This document shows positions 8,343 through 16,070 of a DNA stretch of 64,000 bases, piece by piece. Numbering within the stretch: the stretch's first letter is position 1; each line of letters begins with the position of its first letter. This DNA comes from DATBGE01 sp036558125. GTDB lineage: Bacteria; Gemmatimonadota; Gemmatimonadetes; Gemmatimonadales; GWC2-71-9. A program made the position numbers and the translations under genes. The notes below the pieces were generated by a model. The model ran no database searches and was not told where the DNA came from. It saw only the letters and a program-made list of their open reading frames with translations. The DNA lies in contig DATBGE010000143.1 of the NCBI GenBank assembly GCA_036558125.1, positions 1-64,000 on the forward strand. Direction: 5' to 3'.

Positions 8343-9781
8343 TAGCCCGCCTCCTCCGCCCGGCGGAACGGCTGCAGCGTGATCCTGCCGTGCAGTTTCC
8401 GGGAGACCTGATCCGCACTCGCCACCGCCCAGAAATTCCCGCCTGCATCGAGCACCGGCGCATCGATGAACCACCGTCGTGCCGAGAGGAACACGTTGCC
8501 GGTGAGCTGGAGGTCGCTGCTCGCCGAATCAATCACCACCCCGTCATCCACCCCGTCGAACAGATTGCCCCGGATCCGGATCCGGGAGCTCCGCTCTACC
8601 AGAATGCCCTGCCCCACCTTGGCGATCGTGTTGTCGCCGATCCGATAATCCCGGCTCGGCTCATCGCCTTCCTTGGAGGTAAAGAGCCGGATCCCAACCT
8701 TGCCGCCGATGATGATATTGCCGTTCAACTCGTTCTCGCCGCCGTGCTCGATGGCGATGCCGGCGGTGCGGGAGCCCACGACGGAGTTCTTCTCCACCGT
8801 ATTGGCCCGCGAGTATCCCAGCCAGAACCCGTAGTCCGCACTATCGGCCCGGTTCTCGAGGAAGGTATTCCACTCGCTGAAGGTGGACTCGAACGCATTG
8901 TGATAGGCGAACGAGGCGTCGTTCCGGATCACCAGATTGCCGATCGACCCCGAGACTTCGGGCCGCTGGCCGCTCAGGAAAAACCCGTCTCCCGACCAGG
9001 TCAGATCGTTGTCGGCGATGAGATTCGAGTCGCTGCGCTCCCGGAGCAGCAGTGCCGCGCTATCGCAGCCGTGACGATACGCGGGACTCTCGCAACGCAC
9101 GTTGTGATTGGCCGTGTTACGCAGAATGGTATTGCGCGATGACCGCCAGAGATGGATCCCCCAACCCGAGTTGCCGCTGACATCGTTGTCGGCGATGATC
9201 GCGCCCCGGCTCTCGAACAACCCGATGCCGTTCTGCGCTCCGCGCGCGATGATCCCGGTGACCGAGGCACCGCTGGTCCGCTTGAGATAGACCCCGTGCC
9301 CGTAAGTCTCGAAGGTGTCGGGATGGAAGATGTCGAGCCAGTCGGCCTGGTCGTACTGCTGCGGGGTCGAGCGCAACGCCTGGCTTCTGGATGAGGAGAC
9401 ATCCACCCCACTGATCCGGTGGCCGCTTCCTCCATCGAGCCTGATCCCGTAGCGATAGCCGCGGATTCTGCCGCCCCGGACCGAGACACTGTCCACGCCG
9501 GTGCTGGTAATCCCGATTCCGCGATAGTCGGAGGGGACCGAATCTCCGCTTTCCAGCGTAACCCCGGTGAGATCGATCCTGGTGCCCGGCGCCGAGGCGA
9601 CGATGATGCCCTTCTCGGCCGGATCGGCGATGCGATAACGGCCGGGGCAGATCTTCACCTCCCCACTCACCTTGGTTCCCGGCTTCTGCAGCCGGGTGCA
9701 TTGATCGGCTGAGGAGCGGATTGATGCACCAGGCCAGGTTGCGGCGATGAGGAGGAGAACCGCGAGCGGTCGGATCATCAT
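8339..9781 (-). CDS. Secreted right-handed parallel beta-helix (NosD-like) protein
   Basis: A 480-residue exported protein with an N-terminal signal peptide and many ~22-residue beta-helix rungs, for example GIGLFESRGAIIADNDVSGNSG and NTVEKNSVVGSRTAGIAIEHGG, typical of NosD/CASH-domain pectate-lyase-fold proteins. No catalytic site is evident. The ATG overlaps the hisF stop by 4 nt, so it is translationally coupled to a histidine gene despite no obvious functional link. It converges on the sensor kinase with a 4-nt overlap of the stop codons. Confidence 0.85.
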   Translation of the reverse strand: MMIRPLAVLLLIAATWPGASIRSSADQCTRLQKPGTKVSGEVKICPGRYRIADPAEKGIIVASAPGTRIDLTGVTLESGDSVPSDYRGIGITSTGVDSVSVRGGRIRGYRYGIRLDGGSGHRISGVDVSSSRSQALRSTPQQYDQADWLDIFHPDTFETYGHGVYLKRTSGASVTGIIARGAQNGIGLFESRGAIIADNDVSGNSGWGIHLWRSSRNTILRNTANHNVRCESPAYRHGCDSAALLLRERSDSNLIADNDLTWSGDGFFLSGQRPEVSGSIGNLVIRNDASFAYHNAFESTFSEWNTFLENRADSADYGFWLGYSRANTVEKNSVVGSRTAGIAIEHGGENELNGNIIIGGKVGIRLFTSKEGDEPSRDYRIGDNTIAKVGQGILVERSSRIRIRGNLFDGVDDGVVIDSASSDLQLTGNVFLSARRWFIDAPVLDAGGNFWAVASADQVSRKLHGRITLQPFRRAEEAGY

Positions 9782-10549
9782 GGTCTCACAACATAGCCCC
9801 GCTCCCGCAGGTAGGCTCGCACCTCGGGAAGTGAGGAACCCTGATCATGGAAAATCGATGCCGCCAGAACCCCGTGAGCCCCGGCCTCGAACGCCTCGGC
9901 GAGATGGGCCAGGTTCCCGGCGCCACCCGAGGCGATAACCGGAATGCTAACCTGGCTTACAGTCTCCCGGAGCAGGTCGAGATCATAACCTGAACGGGTT
10001 CCGTCCCGGTCCATTGAAGTCAGCAGGATCTCTCCCGTCCCCAATCGCTCCAGCCGCGCCATCCATTCGAGGCCGTCGAGCCTGGTTGGTTCGCGACCGC
10101 CATTGATGTGGACGATCCATTTGGGCGGCTCGGCGGCTCGGCGGCTCGGCACGGCGGACGTCCACTGCGGCAACCACGCACTGAGCGCCGAAGCTGTCCG
10201 AAAGTCGCCGCACCAGATCCGGATTCCGCACCGCCGCGGTGTTCACCGCGATCTTGTCGGCTCCAGCCCGCAACACCGCTCCCGCCTCCTCAACAGACCG
10301 GATCCCACCTCCCACCGTGAAGGGGATGAGAAGCCTCTCTGCCACCCGAGCCACCATGTCGAGCGTGGTCGCTCGGGACTCGTTGCTGGCGGAAATGTCC
10401 AGAAAGACCAGCTCATCCGCCCCTTCGGCATCATATCGCGCTGCCTGCTCGACCGGATCGCCGGCATCCCGGAGCGACTCGAAATGCACCCCTTTGACCA
10501 CCCGTCCGCCAGCGACGTCGAGACAGGGGATGATTCTGCGGGCGAGCAT
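9778..10549 (-). pseudogene. hisF: Imidazole glycerol phosphate synthase cyclase subunit HisF, frame broken by an 8-nt repeat expansion
   Basis: From the ATG at 10549 the frame is excellent HisF: MLARRIIPCLDV with catalytic Asp11, GGGIRSVEEA, NTAAVRNPDL and CVVAAVDV with the second catalytic Asp. It then enters a GGCGGCTC tandem repeat and leaves the HisF frame. The remainder (KWIVHINGGREPT, GEILLTSMDRDGT, IPVIASGGAGN, LAASIFH) is in another frame and ends at 9778. Removing two of the three 8-nt units joins the halves as VDVRRAEPPKWIVHINGG, matching the family length; adding one unit also restores frame. Either a true mutation, a slippage-switchable gene or an assembly error. The beta-helix gene is coupled downstream. 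Confidence 0.88.
10124..10150. repeat. Tandem 8-nt repeat GGCGGCTC (3.4 copies) inside hisF
   Basis: Three exact copies of GGCGGCTC plus a partial GGC. Since 8 is not a multiple of 3, any single-unit change shifts the hisF frame. The same octamer occurs at 31674 inside glmM. Confidence 0.9.
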
Positions 10550-10550
10550 G

Positions 10551-10710
10551 GGAAATGGCGGAATCAGGAATGGCGGAATGAGGAATGGCGGAATGGCGGA
10601 ATCAGGAATGAGGAATGGCGGTATGGACTAATGATTAGCGGAAGTCTCGACATTTTGCCATTCGTTCATTCCGCCATTCGTTCATTCCGCCATTCGCTCA
10701 TTCTCCATTC
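10551..10710. repeat. Micro-repeat island E (GGAATGGCGGAATGA words, inverted arms)
   Basis: Left arm 10551-10626 holds about seven GGAAT-containing words (GGAATGGCGGAATCA and variants). Right arm 10657-10710 holds their reverse complements (CCATTCGTTCATTCCG). About 30 nt separate the arms. It sits between hisF and the Nudix gene, whose last residues (MENERMAE) are repeat-encoded. Island G uses the same words. Confidence 0.85.
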
Positions 10711-11164
10711 TCAAGACCTCCTCCACCTCCCCCGCATTCCCCCGACCCAACAGGACCTCGATGTCCTTCAGTGCTCGTCGTTCGCGGGGCCAGGCGAGGC
10801 GCTCCCTCGCCGCGGGGAATGGCAGCCATTCGGAGGCGTCGTGCTCGTTGCTCAGTCGCACTCCAGTATTCTGAACAAAGGCGGCGAAGACCGGGATGAA
10901 GGCGACCTCGTCAACCCGATGCCGATAGAAGGTCTCGACCCGGCTGAGATTGTAGAGACGTTCCGGTGCCAAGCCGGTTTCTTCCCGCAATTCGCGAAGC
11001 GCTGCCTGGTGCGGGGTCTCTCCCTCCTCGATGCTCCCGTGCACTACCTCCCATGCACCAGCACAACGGCCTGCTGGCGCACGACGGAGCGCCAGGACCT
11101 CGAGCGTCGAACCAGCCCGGCGCAGCGGGTAAACATCCACAAAGGTGACCCTGAATGTCGTCAC
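10682..11164 (-). CDS. Nudix hydrolase
   Basis: A 160-residue protein whose Nudix box is complete: GSIEEGETPHQAALRELREE continuing TGL fits Gx5Ex7REUxEExGU. Starting at GTG 11164 overlaps the hisH stop (GTGA) and begins VTTFRVTFVDVYPLRR, a normal first strand. The substrate is unknown; the family hydrolyses nucleoside diphosphate-X compounds. It occupies the place where hisA usually lies between hisH and hisF. No hisA is present in the window. The C-terminus runs into island E. Confidence 0.88.
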   Translation of the reverse strand: MTTFRVTFVDVYPLRRAGSTLEVLALRRAPAGRCAGAWEVVHGSIEEGETPHQAALRELREETGLAPERLYNLSRVETFYRHRVDEVAFIPVFAAFVQNTGVRLSNEHDASEWLPFPAARERLAWPRERRALKDIEVLLGRGNAGEVEEVLRMENERMAE

Positions 11165-11781
11165 GGGTTCCAGTCGCCGAATCTCGCGAGCAAGGCGACT
11201 CCCGCCTGCTGGGATTTTTCCGGATGGAATTGCACGCCGAAGACGTTGTCCCGGCCGACGATGGCCGGGAACGGGCCGCCATAATCGCCCATGGCCAGAG
11301 CGGTATCGGCCGCGAGGTCGGAGGGATGGTAGCTGTGGACGTGATAGTAGAACGTGGCTCCATCCGGAAAGAGTGACAGGAGCACCGGATGGCGCCTGCC
11401 CTGCTCCGTCGGCCGTACCTCGGCCCATCCCACATGAGGGAGCGAAAGCCCGGAGCGAAACCGGATAACCCGGCCCGCGAGGATTCCCAGACCGGTTGCG
11501 CCCGGGGCCTCCTCGCTCTCCGGAAAGAGAAGCTGTAATCCGAGGCAGATGCCGAGCACGGGTCTGCCGGATGCGGCAACAGCACGGATCGCTTCGGGGA
11601 GGCCTCGCTCGGCGAGATTGCGGGAGCCTTGCCCGAAGTGGCCTACCCCGGGTACGACGAGCCGATCGGCTTTGCGCAGCTCATCGGGATCGGACGAGAG
11701 CCTGGCCTCGTGGCCGGCAGCGGCCAGGGCCCGAACCACGCTGCTGAGATTGTTGACCCCGTAGTCCACCACAGCGATCAC
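11161..11781 (-). CDS. hisH: Imidazole glycerol phosphate synthase glutaminase subunit HisH
   Basis: A 206-residue class I glutamine amidotransferase that supplies ammonia to HisF. The catalytic Cys is in GICLGLQLL and the His/Glu pair in FGVQFHPEKS; the oxyanion region VVPGVGHFG is also present. The start overlaps the hisB stop (ATGA) and the end overlaps the Nudix GTG. Its cyclase partner is the frame-disrupted hisF, so the complex would be inactive unless the frame is restored or another copy exists. Confidence 0.95.
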   Translation of the reverse strand: MIAVVDYGVNNLSSVVRALAAAGHEARLSSDPDELRKADRLVVPGVGHFGQGSRNLAERGLPEAIRAVAASGRPVLGICLGLQLLFPESEEAPGATGLGILAGRVIRFRSGLSLPHVGWAEVRPTEQGRRHPVLLSLFPDGATFYYHVHSYHPSDLAADTALAMGDYGGPFPAIVGRDNVFGVQFHPEKSQQAGVALLARFGDWNP

Positions 11782-12368
11782 AGTATGCCTTTGGTGGATG
11801 GAACACCCTTGACGCGAGGATCGCGCGCGATCGCGGACTCCAGGGCACGAGCAAACGCTTTGAACGCGGCTTCGACGATGTGATGCGGGTTGTCGCCCCG
11901 GATCAGGTCCATATGCGCGGTGAGACCGGCGTGCTGCACCAGGGCGCGGAAGAACTCCGGAGTGAGGAAGACGTCATAGTCGCCCAGCATCTGCCACTTG
12001 GGGATGTCCACGTGGTACGCCAGATACGGGCGACCGGAGACATCGATTACCACTCTAACCAGCGCCTCATCCAGCGGCACCAGCGCGTCCGCGTAACGGC
12101 GGATGCCCGCACGATCTCCCAGCGCCTTGCCGATGGCCTGGCCGAGCACGATGCCGGTGTCCTCAACCGTGTGATGCCCATCCACGTGCAGGTCGCCCTG
12201 CCCCTCGAGCTCGATGTCGAGCAGTCCATGCCGGGCGAAGGCCTCGAGCATGTGATCGAAGAATCCCAGCCCGGTTTTCACCCGTGCCTCGCCGGTCCCG
12301 TCCAGGTTCACCCGGGCGCGGAGAGTTGTCTCTTTGGTGGTGCGGGAGACTTCTGCAGTGCGTGCCAT
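11778..12368 (-). CDS. hisB: Imidazoleglycerol-phosphate dehydratase HisB
   Basis: A 196-residue monofunctional dehydratase of histidine synthesis. Both metal-binding His-rich motifs are visible: FFDHMLEAFARHG and GDLHVDGHHTVEDTGIVLG, with the second pair at YHVHIPKW-like and GDNPHHIVEAAFKAFARA. The ATG at 12368 gives MARTAEVSRTTKET, matching family N-termini. A longer frame from 12413 only adds residues encoded next to island F. Confidence 0.95.
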   Translation of the reverse strand: MARTAEVSRTTKETTLRARVNLDGTGEARVKTGLGFFDHMLEAFARHGLLDIELEGQGDLHVDGHHTVEDTGIVLGQAIGKALGDRAGIRRYADALVPLDEALVRVVIDVSGRPYLAYHVDIPKWQMLGDYDVFLTPEFFRALVQHAGLTAHMDLIRGDNPHHIVEAAFKAFARALESAIARDPRVKGVPSTKGIL

Positions 12369-12394
12369 TGGGGCCAGGGACCGGTGTGAAGGAC

Positions 12395-12543
12395 TCTGAG
12401 GGTCTAAGGTCAAAGGTCTAGGGTCGAGGGTCTAGAGTCTAGAGTCGAGACTCTGAAGTCGAGAGTTTGGCCGGAGCGAGACTCCAGACTTCAGACATCA
12501 GATTCTAGAACCGAGACCTTAGACCCTAGACCTCAGACCTCAG
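12395..12543. repeat. Micro-repeat island F (GGTCTA/AGACC words, inverted arms)
   Basis: Left arm 12395-12466 has repeated GGTCTAAGGTC / GGGTCTAGAGTC words. Right arm 12482-12543 has the complement (AGACCTTAGACCCTAGACC). The arms could pair almost completely. The island fills the gap between hisC and hisB, both leftward. Confidence 0.85.
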
Positions 12544-12558
12544 GCTTCGGACAACCTG

Positions 12559-13662
12559 TCAGCCCTTGAGAATTGCCGAAAGCCCCGCCACCACAGCATC
12601 CGTGTCCTCCTCCGTCCCCACCGAAATTCTCAAGCACTCAGCCAGCCCGGCTCCACTCGATACGTCCCGGACCAGAACCCCATGCTCCTCGACCAGCCGG
12701 CGAAACACCGTGCGGGCGGGGACCCGGTCGCAACGGACCAGAACGAAGTTGGCCTTGCTGGGGAACGGGTGCAGCCCGGCGATGGAGCCGAGGAGGCCTG
12801 AGAAGCGGTCTCGTTCCTCGGCGATCGCCTTGGCCCGGGCGGCGAATTCCGCGCCGTGCCTGAGCATCACCTCTGCCGCAGCCAGAGTAATCGCGTTGAC
12901 GTTGTAAGGCAGCTTGGCCTTCGCGATCTCCCGGGCGATCTCGGGATGCGCCAGTGCGTAGCCGAATCGAAGGCCCGCCATGCCCATCGCTTTCGAAAGG
13001 GTCCGCAGCAGGACAATCCGGGGCGATTGGCGCAGCAACGGAAGCGCGGTGGGGCCACCGAAGTCCTGGTAGGCTTCGTCGCAGAGGAGGAGCGCGTCGG
13101 TACGCTCCAGCAACGTCGCCACGCCGTTGTCCGGCAGGACGGATCCGGTTGGATTGTTCGGTGAGTTCAGCACCACGACCCGAGCCCGCTCGCGCTGGGC
13201 GATTGTGGCGAGAGCGTCGACGTCGTAGGCGTATTCCGGTCCAAGTGGCACCGGCAGATATTGCCCGCCCATCACTCCGGTCATGATGCGGTAGAGCGCG
13301 AAGGAAGGCTGAGGGACCACGACCGGATCGCCGGTGTTCACCGCGACCGAAATGGAAGCCTGGATGACCTCGTTGGAGCCGTTCCCAACCAGCACACCCT
13401 CTGGATCCCAGTCGTGCTTCGCCGCAATCTGCTCGACCAGCTTACGCGGGACGAACTCGGGATAGCGGTTCCACGGCGTGGCCAGCGCGCGCTCGATGAC
13501 CTCCCGCTTGAGGTGCTCGGGCACATCGAACGGCGACTCGTTCTGGTTGAGCTTCCGGACCGCGGTGAGTGGGGACAGAGTGTACGCGGAGAGGGATCGG
13601 ACGGATGGCTTGATCAGATCAATGGCGGAATGGTCGAATGGCGGAATGGAGGGAGGGGTCAC
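12559..13662 (-). CDS. hisC: Histidinol-phosphate aminotransferase HisC
   Basis: A 367-residue fold-type I PLP enzyme of histidine synthesis. It shows LNQNESPFDVP, GNGSNEVIQ, NSPNNPTGSVL (PLP Asn), CDEAYQDFG (PLP Asp/Tyr) and the Schiff-base Lys in RTLSKAMGMAGLRFGYA. The start at GTG 13662 means the first ~15 residues (SIPPFDHSAID) are encoded by the inverted word arm of island G. No better internal start was seen, so the repeat may supply the translation start. It is the first his gene in the leftward cluster. Confidence 0.93.
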   Translation of the reverse strand: MTPPSIPPFDHSAIDLIKPSVRSLSAYTLSPLTAVRKLNQNESPFDVPEHLKREVIERALATPWNRYPEFVPRKLVEQIAAKHDWDPEGVLVGNGSNEVIQASISVAVNTGDPVVVPQPSFALYRIMTGVMGGQYLPVPLGPEYAYDVDALATIAQRERARVVVLNSPNNPTGSVLPDNGVATLLERTDALLLCDEAYQDFGGPTALPLLRQSPRIVLLRTLSKAMGMAGLRFGYALAHPEIAREIAKAKLPYNVNAITLAAAEVMLRHGAEFAARAKAIAEERDRFSGLLGSIAGLHPFPSKANFVLVRCDRVPARTVFRRLVEEHGVLVRDVSSGAGLAECLRISVGTEEDTDAVVAGLSAILKG

Positions 13663-13713
13663 GCTACTGGGCTCTCATTCCACCATTCGCTAATTCCGCC
13701 ATTCCGCCATTCC
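13621..13713. repeat. Micro-repeat island G (AATGGCGGAATGG words, inverted arms)
   Basis: Left arm 13621-13649 (AATGGCGGAATGGTCGAATG) lies inside the 5' end of hisC. Right arm 13675-13713 (ATTCCACCATTCGCTAATTC) is its complement and abuts the stop of the GspE-like gene. Words are the same as in island E, 3 kb away. Confidence 0.85.
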
Positions 13714-15978
13714 TCACTCCTTCCTCCTCGCCAACACCACCTCGAGCCGTTTGGAGAGCGCCTTGGCTCGGAAGGGTTTGGTGAGGAAATCGTCGGCGCC
13801 GAGCTCGAAGACCCGGACCTCGTTGTCCTCGTCGCCCTTGGCGGTGAGAACGATCACCGGGGTCTTCCTGGTGGCGGGACGGGAACGGAGCTGGGAGAGG
13901 ACCGAGTACCCGTCCATGTCCGGGAGGTTCAAGTCGAGCACGATCACATCGGGGGCGTGACGGTCCACCTGATCGAGAGCCTCGACCCCGTTTCTCGCCT
14001 CGATGACGGCATAGCCCTCACGGGCCAGCAGATCCCTCATGACCCGGCGCAGCGAATCCTCGTCGTCCACCAGGAGGACCGACGCTCCGTGGACCGGCCG
14101 CACGACCTCTACGGTCGCGGCCTCATCGTCAATCAGGTCGAAGGCAGTTGACAGGTCGGCAACCGGAATCGCCGGGAACGGGCCTGAGGGCGTTCCGGCC
14201 TGGCCCTGCTGGTGAGAAGGTGTGCTCCGCTTGGATGGGAGCGGCGTGTTCGTACTCGGCCCCGCGCCGCGGCCCGCACTACGCTCGTCCATCGGGACAT
14301 CCACCACCCGAAGCAGCTCCTCTACGCTGGTTTCCCCGTTCAGCACGTGCTGCAGTCCGCTCTCGAAGAGCGACTTCATCCCGTTGGCCTTGGCGGCTTC
14401 GGCGATCTTGTCCGCCGTGCCCCCGCCGCCAATCCTCCGCTCCAGCTCGGCGTTCATCGTGAGGATCTCGACCACCGAGAATCGCCCGCGGTATCCGGTC
14501 ATGGCGCAATCGGGGCAGCCGACGGCGCGATAGAGCGTCGTGCCCTGCGGGATGTAGCGCCGGATCCGGGTCGGGATATCCCCGCCGTTGACTTCTCGGC
14601 ACCGAGGGCAGATCCGGCGCATCAGCCGCTGCGCGATCACACCCCGGAGCGCGGGGCCGATCTTGTACGCCTCCATTCCCATGTCCACCAGACGGGTGAT
14701 CGCGTTGGGGGCGTCGTTGGTGTGCAGGGTCGAGAGCACCAGGTGGCCGGTCAGCGAGGCCTGCAGCGCGATCTGCGCGGTCTCCCGGTCGCGCACCTCA
14801 CCGACCAGCACCACGTCGGGGTCCTGCCGCAGGATCGACCGGAGCGCCGCCGCGAATGTGAGTCCCGCCTTCTCGTGCACCTGAACCTGAACGATGCCTT
14901 TGCCCAACCGGTATTCAACCGGGTCTTCGACGGTGACGATGTTGACGCCGTCGCTCTGAACCATGCGCAGGGCCGAGTAGAGCGTCGTGGTCTTGCCCGA
15001 GCCGGTTGGGCCGGTGACCAGGACGATGCCCTCCTTGTTGTTGAGCAGGTTCTTGATCGCCTCACGCTCCTCCTCGCTCATCCCGAGCGAATCGAGCGAG
15101 AGCACGGTGGCCTTGGCGTTCAGAATTCGGATGACGACCTTCTCGCCCAGCGATGCGGGGAGGGTCGAAACCCGGAGGTCAACGGGTGAGCCGTTCACCG
15201 CAACGCGGGCGCGGCCGTCCTGCGGCCGTAACCGGTCCGCGATGTCCAGTCCGGACATGATCTTGATGCGCGAGATGAGCGGCGCGCCCGCGGTCCGCGG
15301 AATGTTCATGACCTGGCGCAACACTCCGTCGATGCGGTAGCGAACCGCGACTCCGGCTTCGCCGGGCTCGATGTGAATGTCGCTTGCCCGGGACAGGATT
15401 CCGTCGGAGAGCATCAGGTCCACCAGTCGGACCACCGGCCGCTGGCTCGCCTCGTCGGCCGAGGCACTGAGCTCGGCCAAGCCTTCGTCGTCGGCCAGCT
15501 GGGTGACCTCGAGCCCCTCATCCATGTTTCCCAGCAGCTGGTTCATCACCTCCGAGCTGCCGCGGTAGAGCTCATCCATCTTTTCGGCGATGCGGGACGG
15601 GGAACAGAGATGCATCCGCACCTCGCGGCCGGTGGCGAAGGCGAGGTCTTTTTCGGCGTCGATGTCGTTGGGGTTCGCGATCGCGATCTCGAGATACGAG
15701 TCGCTGATGCCCAGCGGGATGATGTTGAACCGCCGGACCAGCGGCTCGGGGACCGCTTCGCGCGCCTTTGGATCGAGTTGATTCAGATCCGCGATGGGAA
15801 GCCGGAACCGTGCGGCCGCAGCCTTCAGGATGTCGTCGTCATTAGCCTGTTTGCGCTGGATCAGGGTGGTCCAGAGCGAAACCGGTTCCTTACCCGGCTC
15901 CTCGCGCAAACCATCGAGGACCCCGGGCTGCAGAATCTTCTCCAGGCTGGGGACGAGCCATTCATCCGTAAACTGCAT
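13714..15978 (-). CDS. GspE/PilB-type secretion ATPase with C-terminal receiver domain
   Basis: A 754-residue protein. Residues ~1-150 form a T2SSE N-domain; ~190-560 the AAA ATPase with Walker A GPTGSGKTTTLYSA, Asp box SDIHIEP, Walker B DPDVVLVGEVRD, His box GHLVLSTLHTND and a zinc tetracysteine (RICPRC ... VGCPDC). After a Ser/Pro-rich linker (~575-620), a complete receiver domain follows (LLVDDEDSLRR, LDLNLPDMDG, VLTAKGD, LTKPF). It would power type II secretion or type IV pilus assembly; phosphorylation control is inferred from the fusion. No other pilus genes are nearby. Confidence 0.92.
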   Translation of the reverse strand: MQFTDEWLVPSLEKILQPGVLDGLREEPGKEPVSLWTTLIQRKQANDDDILKAAAARFRLPIADLNQLDPKAREAVPEPLVRRFNIIPLGISDSYLEIAIANPNDIDAEKDLAFATGREVRMHLCSPSRIAEKMDELYRGSSEVMNQLLGNMDEGLEVTQLADDEGLAELSASADEASQRPVVRLVDLMLSDGILSRASDIHIEPGEAGVAVRYRIDGVLRQVMNIPRTAGAPLISRIKIMSGLDIADRLRPQDGRARVAVNGSPVDLRVSTLPASLGEKVVIRILNAKATVLSLDSLGMSEEEREAIKNLLNNKEGIVLVTGPTGSGKTTTLYSALRMVQSDGVNIVTVEDPVEYRLGKGIVQVQVHEKAGLTFAAALRSILRQDPDVVLVGEVRDRETAQIALQASLTGHLVLSTLHTNDAPNAITRLVDMGMEAYKIGPALRGVIAQRLMRRICPRCREVNGGDIPTRIRRYIPQGTTLYRAVGCPDCAMTGYRGRFSVVEILTMNAELERRIGGGGTADKIAEAAKANGMKSLFESGLQHVLNGETSVEELLRVVDVPMDERSAGRGAGPSTNTPLPSKRSTPSHQQGQAGTPSGPFPAIPVADLSTAFDLIDDEAATVEVVRPVHGASVLLVDDEDSLRRVMRDLLAREGYAVIEARNGVEALDQVDRHAPDVIVLDLNLPDMDGYSVLSQLRSRPATRKTPVIVLTAKGDEDNEVRVFELGADDFLTKPFRAKALSKRLEVVLARRKE

Positions 15979-16005
15979 TTAACCTCAAGCCTGATAACCA
16001 ATTAG

Positions 16006-16036
16006 GGAGAGCCGAATGAAGCCGGTTCGGCTCTCC
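16006..16036. terminator. Hairpin after the envelope protein gene
   Basis: A perfect 11-bp stem GGAGAGCCGAA / TTCGGCTCTCC with a 9-nt loop lies between two leftward genes. It follows the stop of the gene at 16071-18131. The downstream tract on the minus strand (CTAATTGG) is only weakly T-rich, so termination is plausible but not certain. Confidence 0.6.
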
Positions 16037-16070
16037 AAAGGTAAGGCAGATGACCCGGAGATTACAGGGG

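Noticed and set aside
7128..8474. A 448-residue minus-strand frame
   Set aside because: Antisense to the kinase domains, with no recognisable motif.
12395..12543. CRISPR array
   Set aside because: Units are under 15 nt, imperfect, without spacers of constant length, and no cas genes are near.
13714..15978. Receiver domain as a separate gene after the GspE-like ATPase
   Set aside because: The frame is continuous through a Ser/Pro linker with no stop or ribosome site, so a true fusion is the simpler reading.
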